From: Hansfordia pulvinata
Taxonomy: Eukaryota; Ascomycota; Sordariomycetes; Xylariales
Direction of reading: 5' to 3'
NCBI GenBank assembly: GCA_006538405.1
Contig: BJKQ01000005.1
Location: forward strand, 1 to 64,000
DNA length: 64,000 nucleotides
The number at the start of each line of letters is the position of its first letter. Position 1 is the stretch's first letter. The notes beneath the pieces are model-generated. The model saw only the letters and a program-made list of their open reading frames with translations, was not told the DNA's origin and searched no databases. Below, in pieces: positions 24,270 to 38,314 of this stretch. Position numbers and translations under genes: made by a program.

Positions 24270-26064
24270 CTACTGCTGAACCCGCATAACGCCGACAAGA
24301 TCGTTCTCGTCCCAGGACGGCGCGGTCTGGTGTCGCACAGGGCTCCTAAGGGTCTCCGGCTGCTTCTGAATCTCGGGCTCGGCCCGTACCGCCCGGGTTA
24401 CCCGGAGCGGCAGGCGGTACAGGCCGAGAGCCTCGGCAGAGATGGAGGCGGCCGCGCCGACGACCCCGGCGGGCAGACTCAGCTTGGTCTCGAATCCGGT
24501 GCGGTATACCTCGCCAAGCAGCGTCTTGGCCCCCGCGCCCTCGCTGATCTGGTTATCGCCGTCACTACCCTCGTGGGCGTAGAAGCGCCACAGCTTGGTC
24601 TCGGTGTCGCCGTTCCAGCTGACGTACACGGCCGCCGAGCCGTCCTCGCCCTCGAGGTACGCAATGGCCGGCTCCTCCCAGGGCAGGCCCTTCCACTCGT
24701 AGCGGAAAGCCCGGTAGTTCTCGACGCCCACCCCGAGGTACCCCGAGTCCATGTACGCGTGGAACACGGGCGTGCCGTCGCCCGTAAACTCGGTCACGGC
24801 GCCCTCCGACCCCCAGTTGACGAGGGCGTTGCCGTTGGGCAGCAGCTGCGTCGAGCCTTGGGACTTGGCCAGCAGGTCATCCGGTGGGAAGAAGGCCTGC
24901 ACGAGCTCGGCCTCCCACGACGTCGTGTTGACCCGGATGATCTTGCCGCTGCTGGTCGGGGCCGTGTGCACCTCGCGCCCCTGCCCGCGCTCCGTGCCAT
25001 GGGCGCTGTTGTCGAACAGGCTGATGACCTCGACGTCGTCGTGCTGCGATACGAAGCGGGCGTGGTGCTGGAAGCAGAAGCGCGCCTCCTTGGGCACGCG
25101 GAACGAGCTGGCCTTGCCGTGCAGCCGCCAGATGATGGACCCGTCCGTACCGTTGATCTTGTGGATGCTGCATGCGTCGCGGGCGGACACAAGGTAGTTG
25201 CCTTGTGTGTCCTTGTCGACGCTGTTGATGTGGAAATAGTCCCAAGCGTCAGAGCTGTTGAAGCCAGACCCGGCTTGGCCTGGGTTCAAAGGCAGGACCG
25301 CCTCTGCAACGGCGACAGCTTGTCAGCACGAACGAGCTCGGTAGAAGTGCCAGTTCCCAGTTTCGCTTACCGTCAGGGGATACATGGTCCAGACTGGCCC
25401 ACTCAAAGAGCAGGTCTCCGGTTTCAATGTCCAGTTCTGTCGCCCATTCCATTAGCAAGAAGAACGCCTGCGAGTCCCTGCTGGACCCCATACCTTGAAT
25501 GATGGCATTGACAATCCACTGCTGCTCGGGGCTCGCGCCCCAATCGGTGAGGTTGCGCGGCACCGGCTGATAGACCTGGATCAGAGCCGTCTTCTCATCG
25601 ACAATGTGCGCCTCGTGCTTGTCAATAAGCTTGTGGTTGCCTCCGCGAAGCTCACGGATCGTCTCGTACTGGCCGTCCAGAAAGGTAATGTGGCCGTGGC
25701 CATGGCCGTAGAGCGCGTTGTGGTCGCCCTCGAAGCTGAAGAGCACGTTCCTGCCCTTCCAGCGCCCGGCCTGGAAGTTGGCATTCCAGATGCTATAGAT
25801 GGAGTAGCCCGACCAGACCAGCTCGCCGTCGTCTCGGAAGATGTAAGGGGCCGCCTGCCGAGGGCCGTGCTTCTCTGTGGGCGTGTCGTACAAGCCCGCA
25901 AAGGGCGCCACGAACAGGAAGCCCTTGCCGACCTGGCCAGAGGCCGGGATGGTGATGTTGAGCCGGGGCACGGCCAGATCAGGGCGGGACTTGAACTGCC
26001 AGTCGGCCACTGCCGACCCTGCCAGCAACAGCGCGCCGGCGCTCAAGCACGTCGCGGGCTTCAT
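24270..26064 (-). CDS. Secreted arylsulfotransferase (ASST)-family protein (575 aa)
   Basis: Exons are 25371-26064 and 24270-25303. The intron 25304-25370 begins GTAAGC, ends GCAG and joins in phase 1 to give HVSPDEAVLPLNPG. Residues 1-20, MKPATCLSAGALLLAGSAVA, are a clear signal peptide. The body is built of beta-propeller-like strands with recurring short motifs: GHGHGHITFLDG, SIWNANFQAGR, AWDYFHINSVDKD, NYLVSARDACSIHKI and GSIIWRLHG, followed by FCFQHHARFV. Bacterial ASST moves sulfate between phenols through an active-site His. The fungal members are mostly uncharacterised, and I cannot say which His here would be catalytic. The gene is intact. It is convergent with the ATP-grasp-like gene and divergent from the MFS gene at 27066. 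Confidence 0.85.
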
Positions 26065-27065
26065 CGTGAGATCGCTGCGTACTTGCTTGGTCAGAACGTC
26101 TTGTCCTTGTCATGGTGACGGTGGCAATGAGTGTTACTTTGACTTTTGAGTACGTCGATAACCCTAGGGACTTGTCCAAGCCACCATTCGCCGTCCACAC
26201 TGGTGAGATGAGGTAAATCACAAACTTGACAAGTCGCGAGGTTTTGTGCGTGCGGAGACCAGCTCTCGAGGTGATGCAGAGCAGGTGTTGGGTATATACT
26301 CGTAGTCCCGATTGATAGGCGCTCTCAATTCAATGGGATGAACGCGACGCAACGAAAGCTCGCGACCCCCACGCGTCGTCTGGAATCATCGGCATGGCGT
26401 GATAGTCGGGGCTCTGCTCGCCACGGCTCGCTCTGGGTGGGCATACTGTCAGGTCTAACCGATTCTGTTAGTGATGTGATGCGAACCCGGCAGGCGTTTG
26501 GGCGCGCGCCGGCTCAAACAGGTGGAGGGGACAGGGACAGGGACAGGGGTCCGGCTCTGGGGATCTGTGCCGGTTACTCACGCCGGCCGGCTGCTGGGGG
26601 ATTGCGCGCGATTCAGTGGCGCATACTCGTAGTGGTTTACCCGGCCTATCTATGCAGACGGCCGTGAGCGCGCCGCCTACGAGTATTGTCCCTTGCCTCC
26701 GCCCTGTGAGGCAATGTTGCTCTTAAGAGGGTCGCCGCACGAGACAGCAGGATTCACGAGGCCCCCGTTTCTCGCCCGGCCCCGCCGCTAGGGCTTGGTA
26801 AGCTCTCCTCCTTCCACGCCCGGAGGCAGACCGGGGCGGCTAGTTAGCAACAATAGCAGGGTATGGGGGGGGGTTTTGGGTCGGAATGGTAAAACCCTTC
26901 TCCACGCTGCTGCCGCATCGTACAAGTAATCGGCCTGCCTCGCGGCTCTCTCGCTTGCGTGCTTCGCGCATTGGTTTTGCCATCTGACCTCCTCGCCAAC
27001 TCGACCAAGATCAGCACCTGAAGCCGCCGGCACCACCGACCGCGAGACGCTGCCTTTGGCCCGAT
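26065..27065. promoter_or_regulatory. Divergent promoter region between the ASST and MFS genes
   Basis: About 1 kb between two genes transcribed away from each other. It carries three copies of the dispersed motif (26297-26304, 26624-26631 and 26678-26685). No coding frame is convincing. A shared regulatory region is possible but not shown. Confidence 0.5.
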
Positions 27066-28973
27066 ATGTCTGCACAAGCCGGCCAGGCCGCCTCCGCCCC
27101 CGCGAGGCGGGGCGAGACACCCGCCCTGGGCTATGTCGTGCCCGTCTCGCAGCCAGGCGCCGTCGTGAGCGATCGTGAGGGGGGCGACGACGAGTCGCAG
27201 CCACTCCTGCGCTCGTCGCCGGCCGACGGCAGCGACTGGGCGCCGCCGCCTCTGTTCTTCTGGATCGAGCTGGCCATCATGTCCAATGTGTTCCTCAACG
27301 GCTTCGACAGCACCATCACGGCGGCGACGTACGCCGTGATCAGCTCCGAATTCCGCGCGGTCAACACCGCCTCGTGGCTGACAACATCCTATCTCGTCAC
27401 CAACACGGCCTTCCAGCCCCTCTACGGCCGGTTGTCTGATATCTTCGGGCGCCGCATCTGCTTCTTCATCTCGACCATCACTTTTGCCGTCGGGTCTGTT
27501 GGGTGTGGCCTTGCCCCCGATATCATCACCCTTAACTTGATGAGGGCGCTGACCGGCATCGGTGGTGCTGGTCTCATGACCATGGGTAAGCTGCCCCTCC
27601 TCCAATGCGGCGTTTGTAGAACAGTATGCAGAACAAAGCCGGCTAACTCTGTCGTGGTGCAGCAACGATTGTCAACTCGGACATGATCCCATTTCGCAAG
27701 CGGGGAATGTACCAGGCTATGCAGAACTCCATGTTTGGATTTGGCTCGATATGTGGCGCGTCGTTTGGTGGCTCCATTGCCGACACCATTGGGTGGCGGT
27801 GGTGCTTTCTCCTGCAGTTCCCCATCTCGATAGTTGCGTTGGTGCTCGGGTTCCTCGTCGTGAAGAACCCAGAATCTACCGTAGACTCAGGGCTTGGTTT
27901 CCGGGAGACGTGGCGAAAGGTCGACGTATCCGGCGCTCTGCTTCTCGTGACGGGCATATCTGTCCAGCTTGTGGGCCTCAGCCTGGGCGGCAACGTCTAT
28001 ACCTGGGACAGCCCGTGGGTGATGGGCTCGCTAGCAGCCAGTTTCGTCTTGCTCGGGCTGTTCCTGGTGGTCGAAGCCAGGACGAAGGCCATGCCCATGA
28101 TTCCGCTGAGGATGCTCAAGGGGCGGCTGGCGATCGCGACGCAGATCTGCAACGTCTGCGTGGGTCTGTCTGCGTATGCTTTCTTGTTCACGCTGCCGCT
28201 GTTCTTCCAGGTCGTCCTGCTCGACTCGGCCACCATGGCTAGCGCCCGCCTGGCGGTGCCGTCGGTGGCGGTGCCAGTCGGGGCCGTGCTGTCCGGGGTT
28301 GTCATGTCGCGCTGGGGCAAGCTGACGACACTTGTCCGTGTGGGCGCTGCTCTCATGGCCGTGGGCAACGCGCTCCTGACCTCGCTGAGCTTTGTGGACT
28401 CGTCGTGGAAGTATTTCGTGTACATCATCCTCCCCAGCGTGGGGCAGGGTATCGTTTATCCCGGTCTGCTTTTCACTTCCCTGGCTACTTTCGACCATGA
28501 GGGTGAGTTGGGGTGCTCGTGTCCGATCGCTACGTTACGGAGAGAATTGCTGACGGGTTCTCGCATCCAGATCACGCGGTATCGGCGTCGACGACGTATC
28601 TGATCAGGTCTCTCGGGACGGTGTGGGGAGTATCGCTGTCGTCGGCCATTGTGCAGACAACGCTCTCCAACCGCGTGTATATCGCCCTGGAGGGCTTCAT
28701 CAACAGGAATTGGGTAAGGCTCGTTTCTTTGTGCTCGTGTGCTTTGCTCGGGTCGACGTTGCTGACACGAGGTTGTGTTTCTAGATCATTGACGCGGTCC
28801 GTCATTCAACCGATGTGATCCCGAAGCTGCCACCGGACGCACAGCTCAGGGTGCGTATGGTCTACTACGAAGGGCTCCGTTTCGCGTTTGCAATGTCAAT
28901 GTTGGTGGCGTCGGTGGCGGTGTTGGCCGCATTCTTTGTGAATGGCAAGGGGCTGAGGAAGACGACCAGCTGA
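27066..28973 (+). CDS. MFS transporter of the Vba/Fnx (14-TM drug:H+ antiporter) type (563 aa)
   Basis: Exons are 27066-27585, 27663-28502, 28571-28713 and 28785-28973. Donors are GTAAG/GTGAGT, acceptors CAG/TAG, and all phases match. A 70-residue cytosolic N-terminus contains a DESQPLL segment resembling an acidic di-leucine sorting signal. The first transmembrane block includes FLNGFDSTITAATYAVIS, followed by WLTTSYLVTNTAFQPLYGRL and SDIFGRR, the conserved MFS loop motif. About a dozen further hydrophobic segments follow. Yeast Vba1-3 and fission yeast Fnx1 move basic amino acids into the vacuole. Substrate and location here are inferred from that similarity; a plasma-membrane exporter is the alternative. 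The gene is intact and its start is the first in-frame ATG. Confidence 0.88.
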
Positions 28974-30591
28974 GGGGACCGTGGGTGAGCATGGGCGACT
29001 TTCAAAATCATGGCGTGTGAAGTTGGCGATTGCATGAGACTTGCCCGGCAGGTGAGAATAGGCTAGCAGAGGTGATTGGCTGTTTTCATTCTATTAACAT
29101 GAATGGTAGAAACGTTCATCTTGTCGTTGAGCATCGATAGATTTGAGGTTGGATATGAAATCCGACTCGGCAGTGGGTGACGACTGCAGCGAAAGAAACA
29201 TACGCGGAGGGCAACGACCTCAAGCGTGGGTGTAAAACGACCGAGATACCGGTTTCATTAGTGCTTGGCTGACCTGCCCCGGTGTATGCATCGTTTCAAG
29301 AATCGCCCTCACCCTCACGACCCTCTAGGGCAGTGCACATTAGGTACTCGTACGAGTACGAGTAAGAGCTGGAGCTATGGCCAAGTGCCACCAGTAATGA
29401 TGACATCACCGGAGCTTATGGTCCTTGACAGCCGATCTGGAGCCAGGGTCTGCTTGACGGCTTTTTCTTTTGGCACTGGTGGAAGATGGCGATGATCGAG
29501 ATTCCGGCTTTCTTGCCACTTTGCCTGTCCGTAGCACAACGAGGATACTCGTACGAGTGCAGAGAACAGGCCGCGCCGACCCGCGCGTCGTACTGGACAA
29601 GAGCCACAGAGGAATTGATGAATGTTCTTGATCCTCTCGCCGCCCTGCTGGGCAAGGAAGGCAACGGTGGTGTTCGACTCTTTACGTCATAGCTCCTCGC
29701 CCACAGCGACATTGCTAACCTGGAATTACCTGGGGCCAGACCAGCGCCGAGTGGCGTCCCTTTTTGGCAGCTTGGGAGCGGGAGCTATTGATTTGCTCAT
29801 ATCGTTCGACATTGATGGGACAGCGGCAGCTCTCCCGTCGCTGAGCTGTCTGTCGCAGAGCTGGAGGCAGTACGTACTCGTGAAGCATCCCGAACGATTA
29901 GGTAGATCAAGGCACATTCCCGAGATGACTGTATGTATCGAATTGCATCCTCACTGAGGTCAGGACATCAGCCAGCTAGCAATGCAAGGCTACCTACCTC
30001 CTACGTACGTGTGGAAACGCAGCGGCACTGAAGAAAGCGACTGGAGGAACTGCCACAAGCCAGCCAAAAAAATCCAGCAAGATCAACGGGCACTGGTAGG
30101 AGGAGGACGAGTGACGTGATGCATTCTCCCTAGGTAGCCCAGGCCCAACGCGACGGATACCTGCCTCCCAGGTACCTCTACGCCCGCTGCTGCCGGTCTG
30201 GCCCTTGCGAGCAGGCGCAGGCGAGGCGACCCGGATACAACCCCGGATGTAGCGCCGGCCTCATCACCACCCAGCCGTACCAGCCTCTGCGCGCCCCAGC
30301 TCGGCCTGGCCAGCTTTGCCCCAGCTTCGGCCCCAGAACAAACAAAACCGTCTCATCATCCCTCGCGCACTGCTGCCTTACTCTCTCCTCTGCCCTCCTC
30401 TGTCTACCTCCAACCAACCAACCAACCATCCCATCTCTCCGTCTGCTTCTCCTCATCTGGGGACCTGCCATCACCTACCTGCCTCCATCTACACCTACCT
30501 CGGTACCTACCTCGTCTGCTACAGACATCTTGTCCCCTCTCGCCAACGGAACCCGCCTCTTCGCCGCCAACCGCGTGCCTGGGCAGCCATC
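28974..30591. other. Intergenic region with clustered dispersed motifs
   Basis: No coding frame is convincing. It contains TACTCGTA/TACGAGTA copies at 29345-29364 (three overlapping) and 29546-29553, and CTACCT-rich DNA near 29990-30010 and 30470-30520. The last 250 nt are C/T-rich and probably the leader of the Ish1/Msc1-like gene. Confidence 0.55.
29345..29364. repeat. Triple overlapping copy of the dispersed motif
   Basis: TACTCGTACGAGTACGAGTA: one inverted pair plus one further copy in a 6-bp step. This shows the motif can extend as a hexamer repeat. Confidence 0.92.
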
Positions 30592-32496
30592 ATGAGATTG
30601 TTGTCCACCCTCCTTACGGCCGCCCTGGCTGGCGATGCCGTCCTGGCCAGCAACTGGTTCACTAAGCAAGGCGCGTTCGTCCCTGCGTCCATCCATCCGT
30701 CACCCTTTGGCGTTACTGGCTTGATCCCTCCAGACCCCTCCTGTGTCCCTGCTAACGCAACCCTCCCCGCAGCTTACAACAAGTGGCACGAGACCGAGCT
30801 CGAGCGCTGGCTGTCCGACCACGATGTGCCCTACCCGACTCCTGCTGACCGCAAGGACCTCGAGAATCTGATCCACCAGAACTGGGAGACGTACGCCGTG
30901 GCCCCCTACAAGACCTGGGATGCCGATGCCCTGCAGGCCCACCTGCATCTCAAGGGCGTCCAGGCCAAGCGCGACACCATCAAGAACAAGGATGCCCTCG
31001 TCTCCCAGGTTTCCGGCGTCTGGTACGAGACCGAGGACAAGGCCCAGAATGCTTGGTCCAACATCAAGGACTGGATCCTCGACACCTGGACCGAGAGCAA
31101 GCTCAAGGAATTTGCCGACAAGCACGACATCCCGGGTAAGTGACGCTCCTGTGTAACATGAATTACCCCTGATACATCGCCGTGAACTGACCCCCCGCAG
31201 TTCCCCAGCCCCGCTCCCGTGACACCATTCTGCAGAAGACCCGCGCCAACTACGAGACCGTCGCCAAGAAGGTCGGCGAGACTGCCGCTTACCCCGGCAA
31301 CTGGCTGTACGAGACTTGGTCCGAGTCGGATCTGAAGGAATGGCTTGACACCCATGGCTTCCCGGCTCCTCAGCCCAGCAACGTGAGCTTCCCCCCAGAG
31401 CTATAGGATGTGGACCTGATCGGAAGCTTACAATCTGCACCAGCGTGACAAGCTGATTGCTTCCGTCCGTCGCAACTCGCGTGTCGCCTACCTGAAGATG
31501 CAGGACCAGGCCGCCACCGCATCTGCGAGCGCCAACGCCGCCTACGCGACCCTGACCGACCAGATCATCGATGCTTGGTCCGAGTCTCAGCTCAAGGAGT
31601 TCTGTGACAAGAACTCCATCAACGGTAAGTGACCTTAGCCTCTCTCGAACATTTAAGGGCATGCAGCTGACAAGTCCCAAGTCCCTCAAGGTACCAAGGT
31701 CAACGAGCTTCGCGCTCTGGTCCGCAAGCACCGCGCTCAGCTGCTCGGCGACACGGTTTCCGCTTCTGCTGCCAGTGCCTTTGGCGCCGCCACGAGCAGC
31801 GCCAACAACCAGTACGCCAAGGCCACCAACGATGCTAGCCTGGCCGCCCAGAATGCCTTCAACGAGGCAGTCAACACCTGGTCCGACAGCCGCCTCAAGG
31901 CCTACCTGGATGCCCGCGGTATCCAGGTGCCCCAGCCCGCCAAGACCGATGAGCTCCGCGCCCTGGTTCGCCGCAACTCGCACAAGGTTGCCAAGGCGTA
32001 CAACGCGTGGAGCTGGGATGACCTGTCTGCTGAGCACCTCAAGAACTACCTCGTCAACAGCGGCAACGCGGCTGCCAAGCAGGTTGGAGACAACTCCAAG
32101 GCCACCCGCGACGAGCTGGTCAGCGCCGCACAGTCGGCGTACTCGTCGGCCTCGACCGCCGGCGGAGAGAACTACGCCTCTGCGACCAGCTACCTGACCC
32201 AGGCCACCGAGTCGGCCAAGAAGTCCGCGTTTGACAACTGGTCCGACACGGAGCTCAAGACGTACCTGGAGAGCTACGGAATCCCCGTCCCTCAGGCTTC
32301 CAAGGGAGACGAGATCCGGGCCGAGGCGCGCAAGCAGGCGACATACTTCAAGTACGGCACGACCAGCCCTGCGGACACGGCTTTTGCCAAGATTTCCGAG
32401 AGCGTTAAGGATGCCTACGAGTGGGTTGTGGGCCAGCTCAACATTGGCTCCGAGGCGGCCAAGAAGAAGGCCGAGGACGTCAAGGGCGAGCTTTGA
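30592..32496 (+). CDS. Ish1/Msc1-like stress and nuclear-envelope protein with eight Ish1-type repeats (539 aa)
   Basis: Exons are 30592-30670, 30773-31135, 31201-31382, 31444-31624 and 31682-32496. A hydrophobic N-terminal signal (MRLLSTLLTAALAGDAVLAS) is followed by about eight repeats of roughly 40-60 residues with the core W-[ST]-x-[ST]-x-L-K-x-[WFY]-L-x-x-x-G-[IF]-P, for example TWSESDLKEWLDTHGFPAPQ and NWSDTELKTYLESYGIPVPQ. This is the Ish1 (putative nuclear envelope organisation) domain. Fission yeast Ish1 is stress-induced at the nuclear envelope, and budding yeast Msc1 (about 513 aa) has the same build. The first intron uses a GC donor (GCGCGT) with branch point GCTAAC; the others are GT-AG. 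Location in the perinuclear ER lumen is inferred from the signal peptide. Confidence 0.9.
30671..30772 (+). other. Probable GC-AG intron, 102 nt
   Basis: Donor GCGCGT after CAAG, branch point GCTAAC about 17 nt before the acceptor GCAG. Removal joins NWFTKQ to AYNKWHETELERW in phase, as in relatives. The intron has no stop codon and its length is a multiple of three, so retention would insert 34 residues. Confidence 0.7.
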
Positions 32497-34305
<1,809 letters not shown>

Positions 34306-34311
34306 GCGACG

Positions 34312-37300
34312 ATGATGGCCATCGACGGCGAGGACCTGTTCCTCCAGCCTTTCTACGAGGTGGTCGCGCGAGGAAAGGAGGCGGCGGCCAACGCCGACGC
34401 TGGCGAGGATGATGGGGATGGGGACGAGGCGGGCGCGGGGCTCGCCCGGGTGGCCATGCGCAGGTCGGCGCATTCCCTGATCAAGGAGGGCGAGCGCGCC
34501 CTGCAGAGGCTGATGCCTCTGTGGGAGGCTCAGGTTGCCAGGCACGGCGCTGCCTTTATCGAGGCCATCCAAGATAACGGTGCGTACTTTCTCTCTGGCT
34601 GTCTGGCTCTCTCTCTCTCTCGGGAAACGACACACTCAATCGAACTTGCATCGATTCGCTCACGTACTCACACGCTCCCTCTCCCTTATCCACGATTCAG
34701 AAGGGCTCCAGGCCAAGCAGCGGTCCCTCGAGGACCTCCTCTACGACCTGGACGACTACACGGAGCTCGAGACGTTTGACGCGGGCCGCCTGGCCGACGT
34801 GCAGTCGGCGTCCAAGGCGTTCGCGCTGGCGCTCCTCGAGACGGCCAGGAGGGTCCGGATCGAGGACCGGCCCGGCCCGTTGATGATGGCGGCGGCGGCC
34901 CCTCCCTCCTCGCCCCCGCCCTCGTCCGTGGCCGCCACCTCGACCTCGTCGTCCTCCGGCTTGTCCTCCTGGGCGAACCAGATCAGCAGTAACAACAACC
35001 ACTACTACTACTACCACCACCACCACCCGCAACTACAACTACCGCACACACATCATCGGAACCTTCCTCATCACGACGACCACCAAAAGCTCCTCCGCTC
35101 CGGGTCGAGGGCCGGCGGGGGCGGGGGCGGCGTGGGCACCGCCAGCAGCGGCGGTGGCACCTCGGAAAGGGGGGTTCTGCCCGGAGGTCCCCCGCCGGAT
35201 CGCAGCCTGCCGCCCACACCAGCCCGGAGCAGCAGATCGAGAGGTGGCGGCGGCGACGGCGGCTGCGGCTCCTCTCTGCGCCGGCCGTCCAGTCCCGACG
35301 TCCTCGGGGCAGAGCGCGACAGCGTGCGCCTGATCGCGACGCAGCAGAAGCAGCAGCAGCAGCAGCTCCATCAACAGCAGCATCAACAACAGCACCACCA
35401 CCACCACGGGGACCGCGAAATCTGCTGCAGCCCGGTCATGTCGACGACCAGCGGCCGCATCTCGGCATGGGTCAAGGAGACGACATCCGCGGCGGGGGCT
35501 GCTCCTGCTGCTCCGACTGCGACGATGACAGCGGCGTTTTCGTCTCCCACGTCCCCTCCCCGCTACCTGCCTCCCTTGGCCACCGGAGACCATCATACGA
35601 GTGCCCAAACCCACGACTTCAGCAGCAGCAACAGCAACAGCAACAGCGGCGGCGGCGGCGGCGTCGCGAAACCCGATAGCGACGCCTGGCCGCGGCCGCT
35701 GGTCGTCCACAACAGCCTGGACGCGCTGGCGATGCGCGCCCACCCAGGCTGCCAGCCCCAGAGCCCCCTGACGGCCGGCAGCCGGACCTCGGTCTACACG
35801 AGCTCGGACGCCAGCTTCCTCTCGTCGCCGCCGAGGTCCGCGTCCAACGTGCCCACCAGCGCGTCGCGGACCACGTCGCTCCCGAGCAGCGGCGGGGGCG
35901 GGGGCGGGGGCGGAGGCGGAGGCGCCGGCAACGGGCGCTACAGTGTCCTCAACTCCGGCGGACCACTGCTGGCCCCCCATCAAGCAGCCCAGCAGCAGCA
36001 GCAGCAGCACGAGCCGCCGACCCTGGTGATGCCGGCCGTCAAGCCGGGGAGGCCTCGAGCGCAGCCGCGTCTCGGGGCGGGGCTGCTGGCCGACGACGCG
36101 GAGCAGCGGCAACAGCAGCAGCAGCAACATCACGGCAACAACAACAACAACAACAAGGCCATCAACGTCGAAGAGGACAATAACAATGACAATAAAAATG
36201 GCCACCTGACAGGCTCCTCGCACAGCGACATGTCCGCCAGCTGCCGGATCGGCCCGCGCAGCACTCTGTACCAGCTCAAGGGCTTCTGCGTGGGCGCGCA
36301 GGCGTTCAAGGACCGTGGACGTGGGGAGGGCACCAAAGTACGCCCGGAATATGTGAGTGAAATCTGCCCCCCTGAGGTCCTGTCCTGTCCCGTCTGGATT
36401 GCTCCGCCCCGCCAGTCGTGTCTTTGGTGCCGGCCCAGCTGAGGCCACGATGAACTAACCCTCCTTTTCTTTCTTGCGTCAGGCCTCCAAAGGCGACGTC
36501 GCGGTGTGCGTAGGCTGCGACTACCGGCACAAGCAGCGCGATCTGGATATGGACTACGCGCAAAGTCGTGAGTGGCAGCTTCCATATTCCCCATTCATAC
36601 GGTACCTACTGGCCGCCTTGTTTTGCACATGCTACATGTATCTTTTCAGCACCTTCCCCCCTATTTTCTTGTGACAAACGTCCATACCTTTCGACCCTCC
36701 CAATATCATCATCATCACCACCACCACCACCACCACCTCCACCACTGCTAACCACCACCTACTCTCCACCAGCCGACGCCAATTTCCGCGATGCCGACGT
36801 GCGCTACCGGCTGCGTTTCGCGTACAAGTCCCACCTGCCGCAGCTGACGGCGCACGCCAAGCGCTACGGCTGCCTCTTCTGCGCCGAGCAGGGCCACACG
36901 CCGCACCCCGGCGACGCCACTGTCTTCACCACCGAGGAGGCCCTGTTCTGCCACCTGGCCCGCCACCCCCGGCCCCTCGTCCCCGTCCCCGGCGTCCGCG
37001 TCCTGTACGGCCGGCTGCCCAGCCAGAACGACGACGAAGACCGAGACCCGGCATCCTCGTGCCGCGAGGACTACGACCTGCACTTTCCCCCCCTGGAAGA
37101 CGACAACTCCCTCTCTTCTCTTCCCCCTCCTCACCACCTCCGCAGCCCCCTCCCCCTCACTATTGCGATCCCCCGCCGGCGCCCTCCCCCTACCCGCCGG
37201 CCGCGGAGCTCCGGCGCCTCCCCACGGCGGCCGCGCTGCGCGACCACCTCAAGCCCTACGGCGCGCCCCCGCTGGCGGACCCGGACGGCCGGCGCGGCGG

Positions 37301-38021
37301 CGTCCTGCAGTTCCTGGCGGGCGCGCGCGTCGTCGGCGTCCGCTTCCCCGACCGGTGGAGGGGCAAGTGGTGCGTCGGCTGGCACGACGGCGCCGAGGGC
37401 AGCTTCCCCGCCAAGGCCGTCGCGCTCGAGCCCCCTCCGCTGCTCCGCCTCCCGCTGCTGTCCGGCGGCCCCGGGGCCGGGGCCGGGGCCGGGGCCGGGA
37501 CCACGGTGGAGGCTCGCTGGAAGTGGCAGCCCGGCGGAGGCGGGGGCGGGGAGACGTCCGTACAAGCCGGCGGGGTTGGTGGCGGGTGGCTTGCTTTCGG
37601 CGCGGGGGATGTCCTCGCCCACGTCTCTTGTGAGTTTTTTTTTTCGTCCCCCCGTGATCTTTTCTCACTCTCTTTGCTTGTGTATATCTTACTCTTTCGC
37701 CATCCCCAAAGGAGCATAACAGTGGGTTTACCAAGAAAGAGAGAGATAACGCAAAATCAGTAACGTAATGAAGCTGACTTCCCCCTTTCAACCCCTTCCC
37801 CAGACCAGGACGAGAGCGACTGGTGCTGGACCGGCACGACCAAGAAGGGCAGGACGGGCCTGTTCCCGCGCTCGCACGTCAAGCTCGAGACCCTCAGGCA
37901 CGGCGGGCTCGACGCGCCTCCGCCTCCTCCTCCTCCTCCTTCGAAGAACGGCCCTGGCGCGTCCCTGCTGCCAGGGGCTCTGATGAGGCGGCTTGCTGCT
38001 GGCAGCGGCGGCGGGGAATAA
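34312..38021 (+). CDS. SH3-domain and zinc-binding fungal protein with long disordered middle (about 1,026 aa), one frame change
   Basis: Exons are 34312-34579, 34701-36352, 36483-36567, 36773-37629 and 37804-38021. All introns start GTGCGT or GTGAGT, end CAG and match in phase. An N-terminal helical region (residues 1-170) includes RSLEDLLYDLDDYTELETFD. A 370-residue Ser/Pro/Gly/Gln/His-rich region contains poly-Gln. Then come YQLKGFCVGAQAFKDRGRGE, a CVGCDYRHKQRD motif and a CLFCAEQG...FCHLARH block, which looks like a Cys/His zinc site. The C-terminus carries an SH3-type segment: WLAFGAGDVLAHVSYQDE then DWCWTGTTKKGRTGLFPRSH. I recognise the order from a fungal SH3 protein family of unassigned function. 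The frame changes between EDYDLHFPP and the downstream AAELRRLPTAAALRDHLKPY, most simply at the seven-C run near 37085-37093. Confidence 0.75.
35341..35405 (+). repeat. CAG/CAA/CAC low-complexity tract (poly-Gln/His) in the SH3 gene
   Basis: In-frame Gln and His codons in the disordered middle of the protein. A similar shorter Gln tract occurs near 35991-36010. Confidence 0.9.
37471..37500 (+). repeat. (GGGGCC)n-type hexamer in the SH3 gene
   Basis: About four to five GGCCGGGGCC-type units coding for alternating Gly and Ala. High GC makes this a likely place for sequencing or length error. Confidence 0.85.
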
Positions 38022-38314
38022 TTGGGACGGGACGGCACGCGGTGATTCACTGCTACGCGAGGTGATTGTAGAAATAATTGGGGGGCGCGGCGGTTTCGCT
38101 ATTCGTTTGTGTATCTCTGCGGGCGTGTGCTGGGTGGTGTTGCCCGCTGGGCGGCGACTCGACCAGCGGCAGGTTCAGAAGCAAGAAAAAGGTGAGCCTC
38201 CGAGCCACGCAGAATTCGGATCATAAATTAGCTTAACGGGATTCTGCCAATACTCATATAAGCTCTACGCCTTCAGCGATCTGCGTCAAGATCGCAAGAT
38301 CCAAGAATGAACGG

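Noticed and set aside
24330..25502. 390-codon plus-strand frame
   Set aside because: Exact antisense shadow of the ASST gene, which has a signal peptide, intron and family motifs on the minus strand.
35039..36448. 469-codon minus-strand frame
   Set aside because: Antisense of the disordered middle exon of the SH3 gene.
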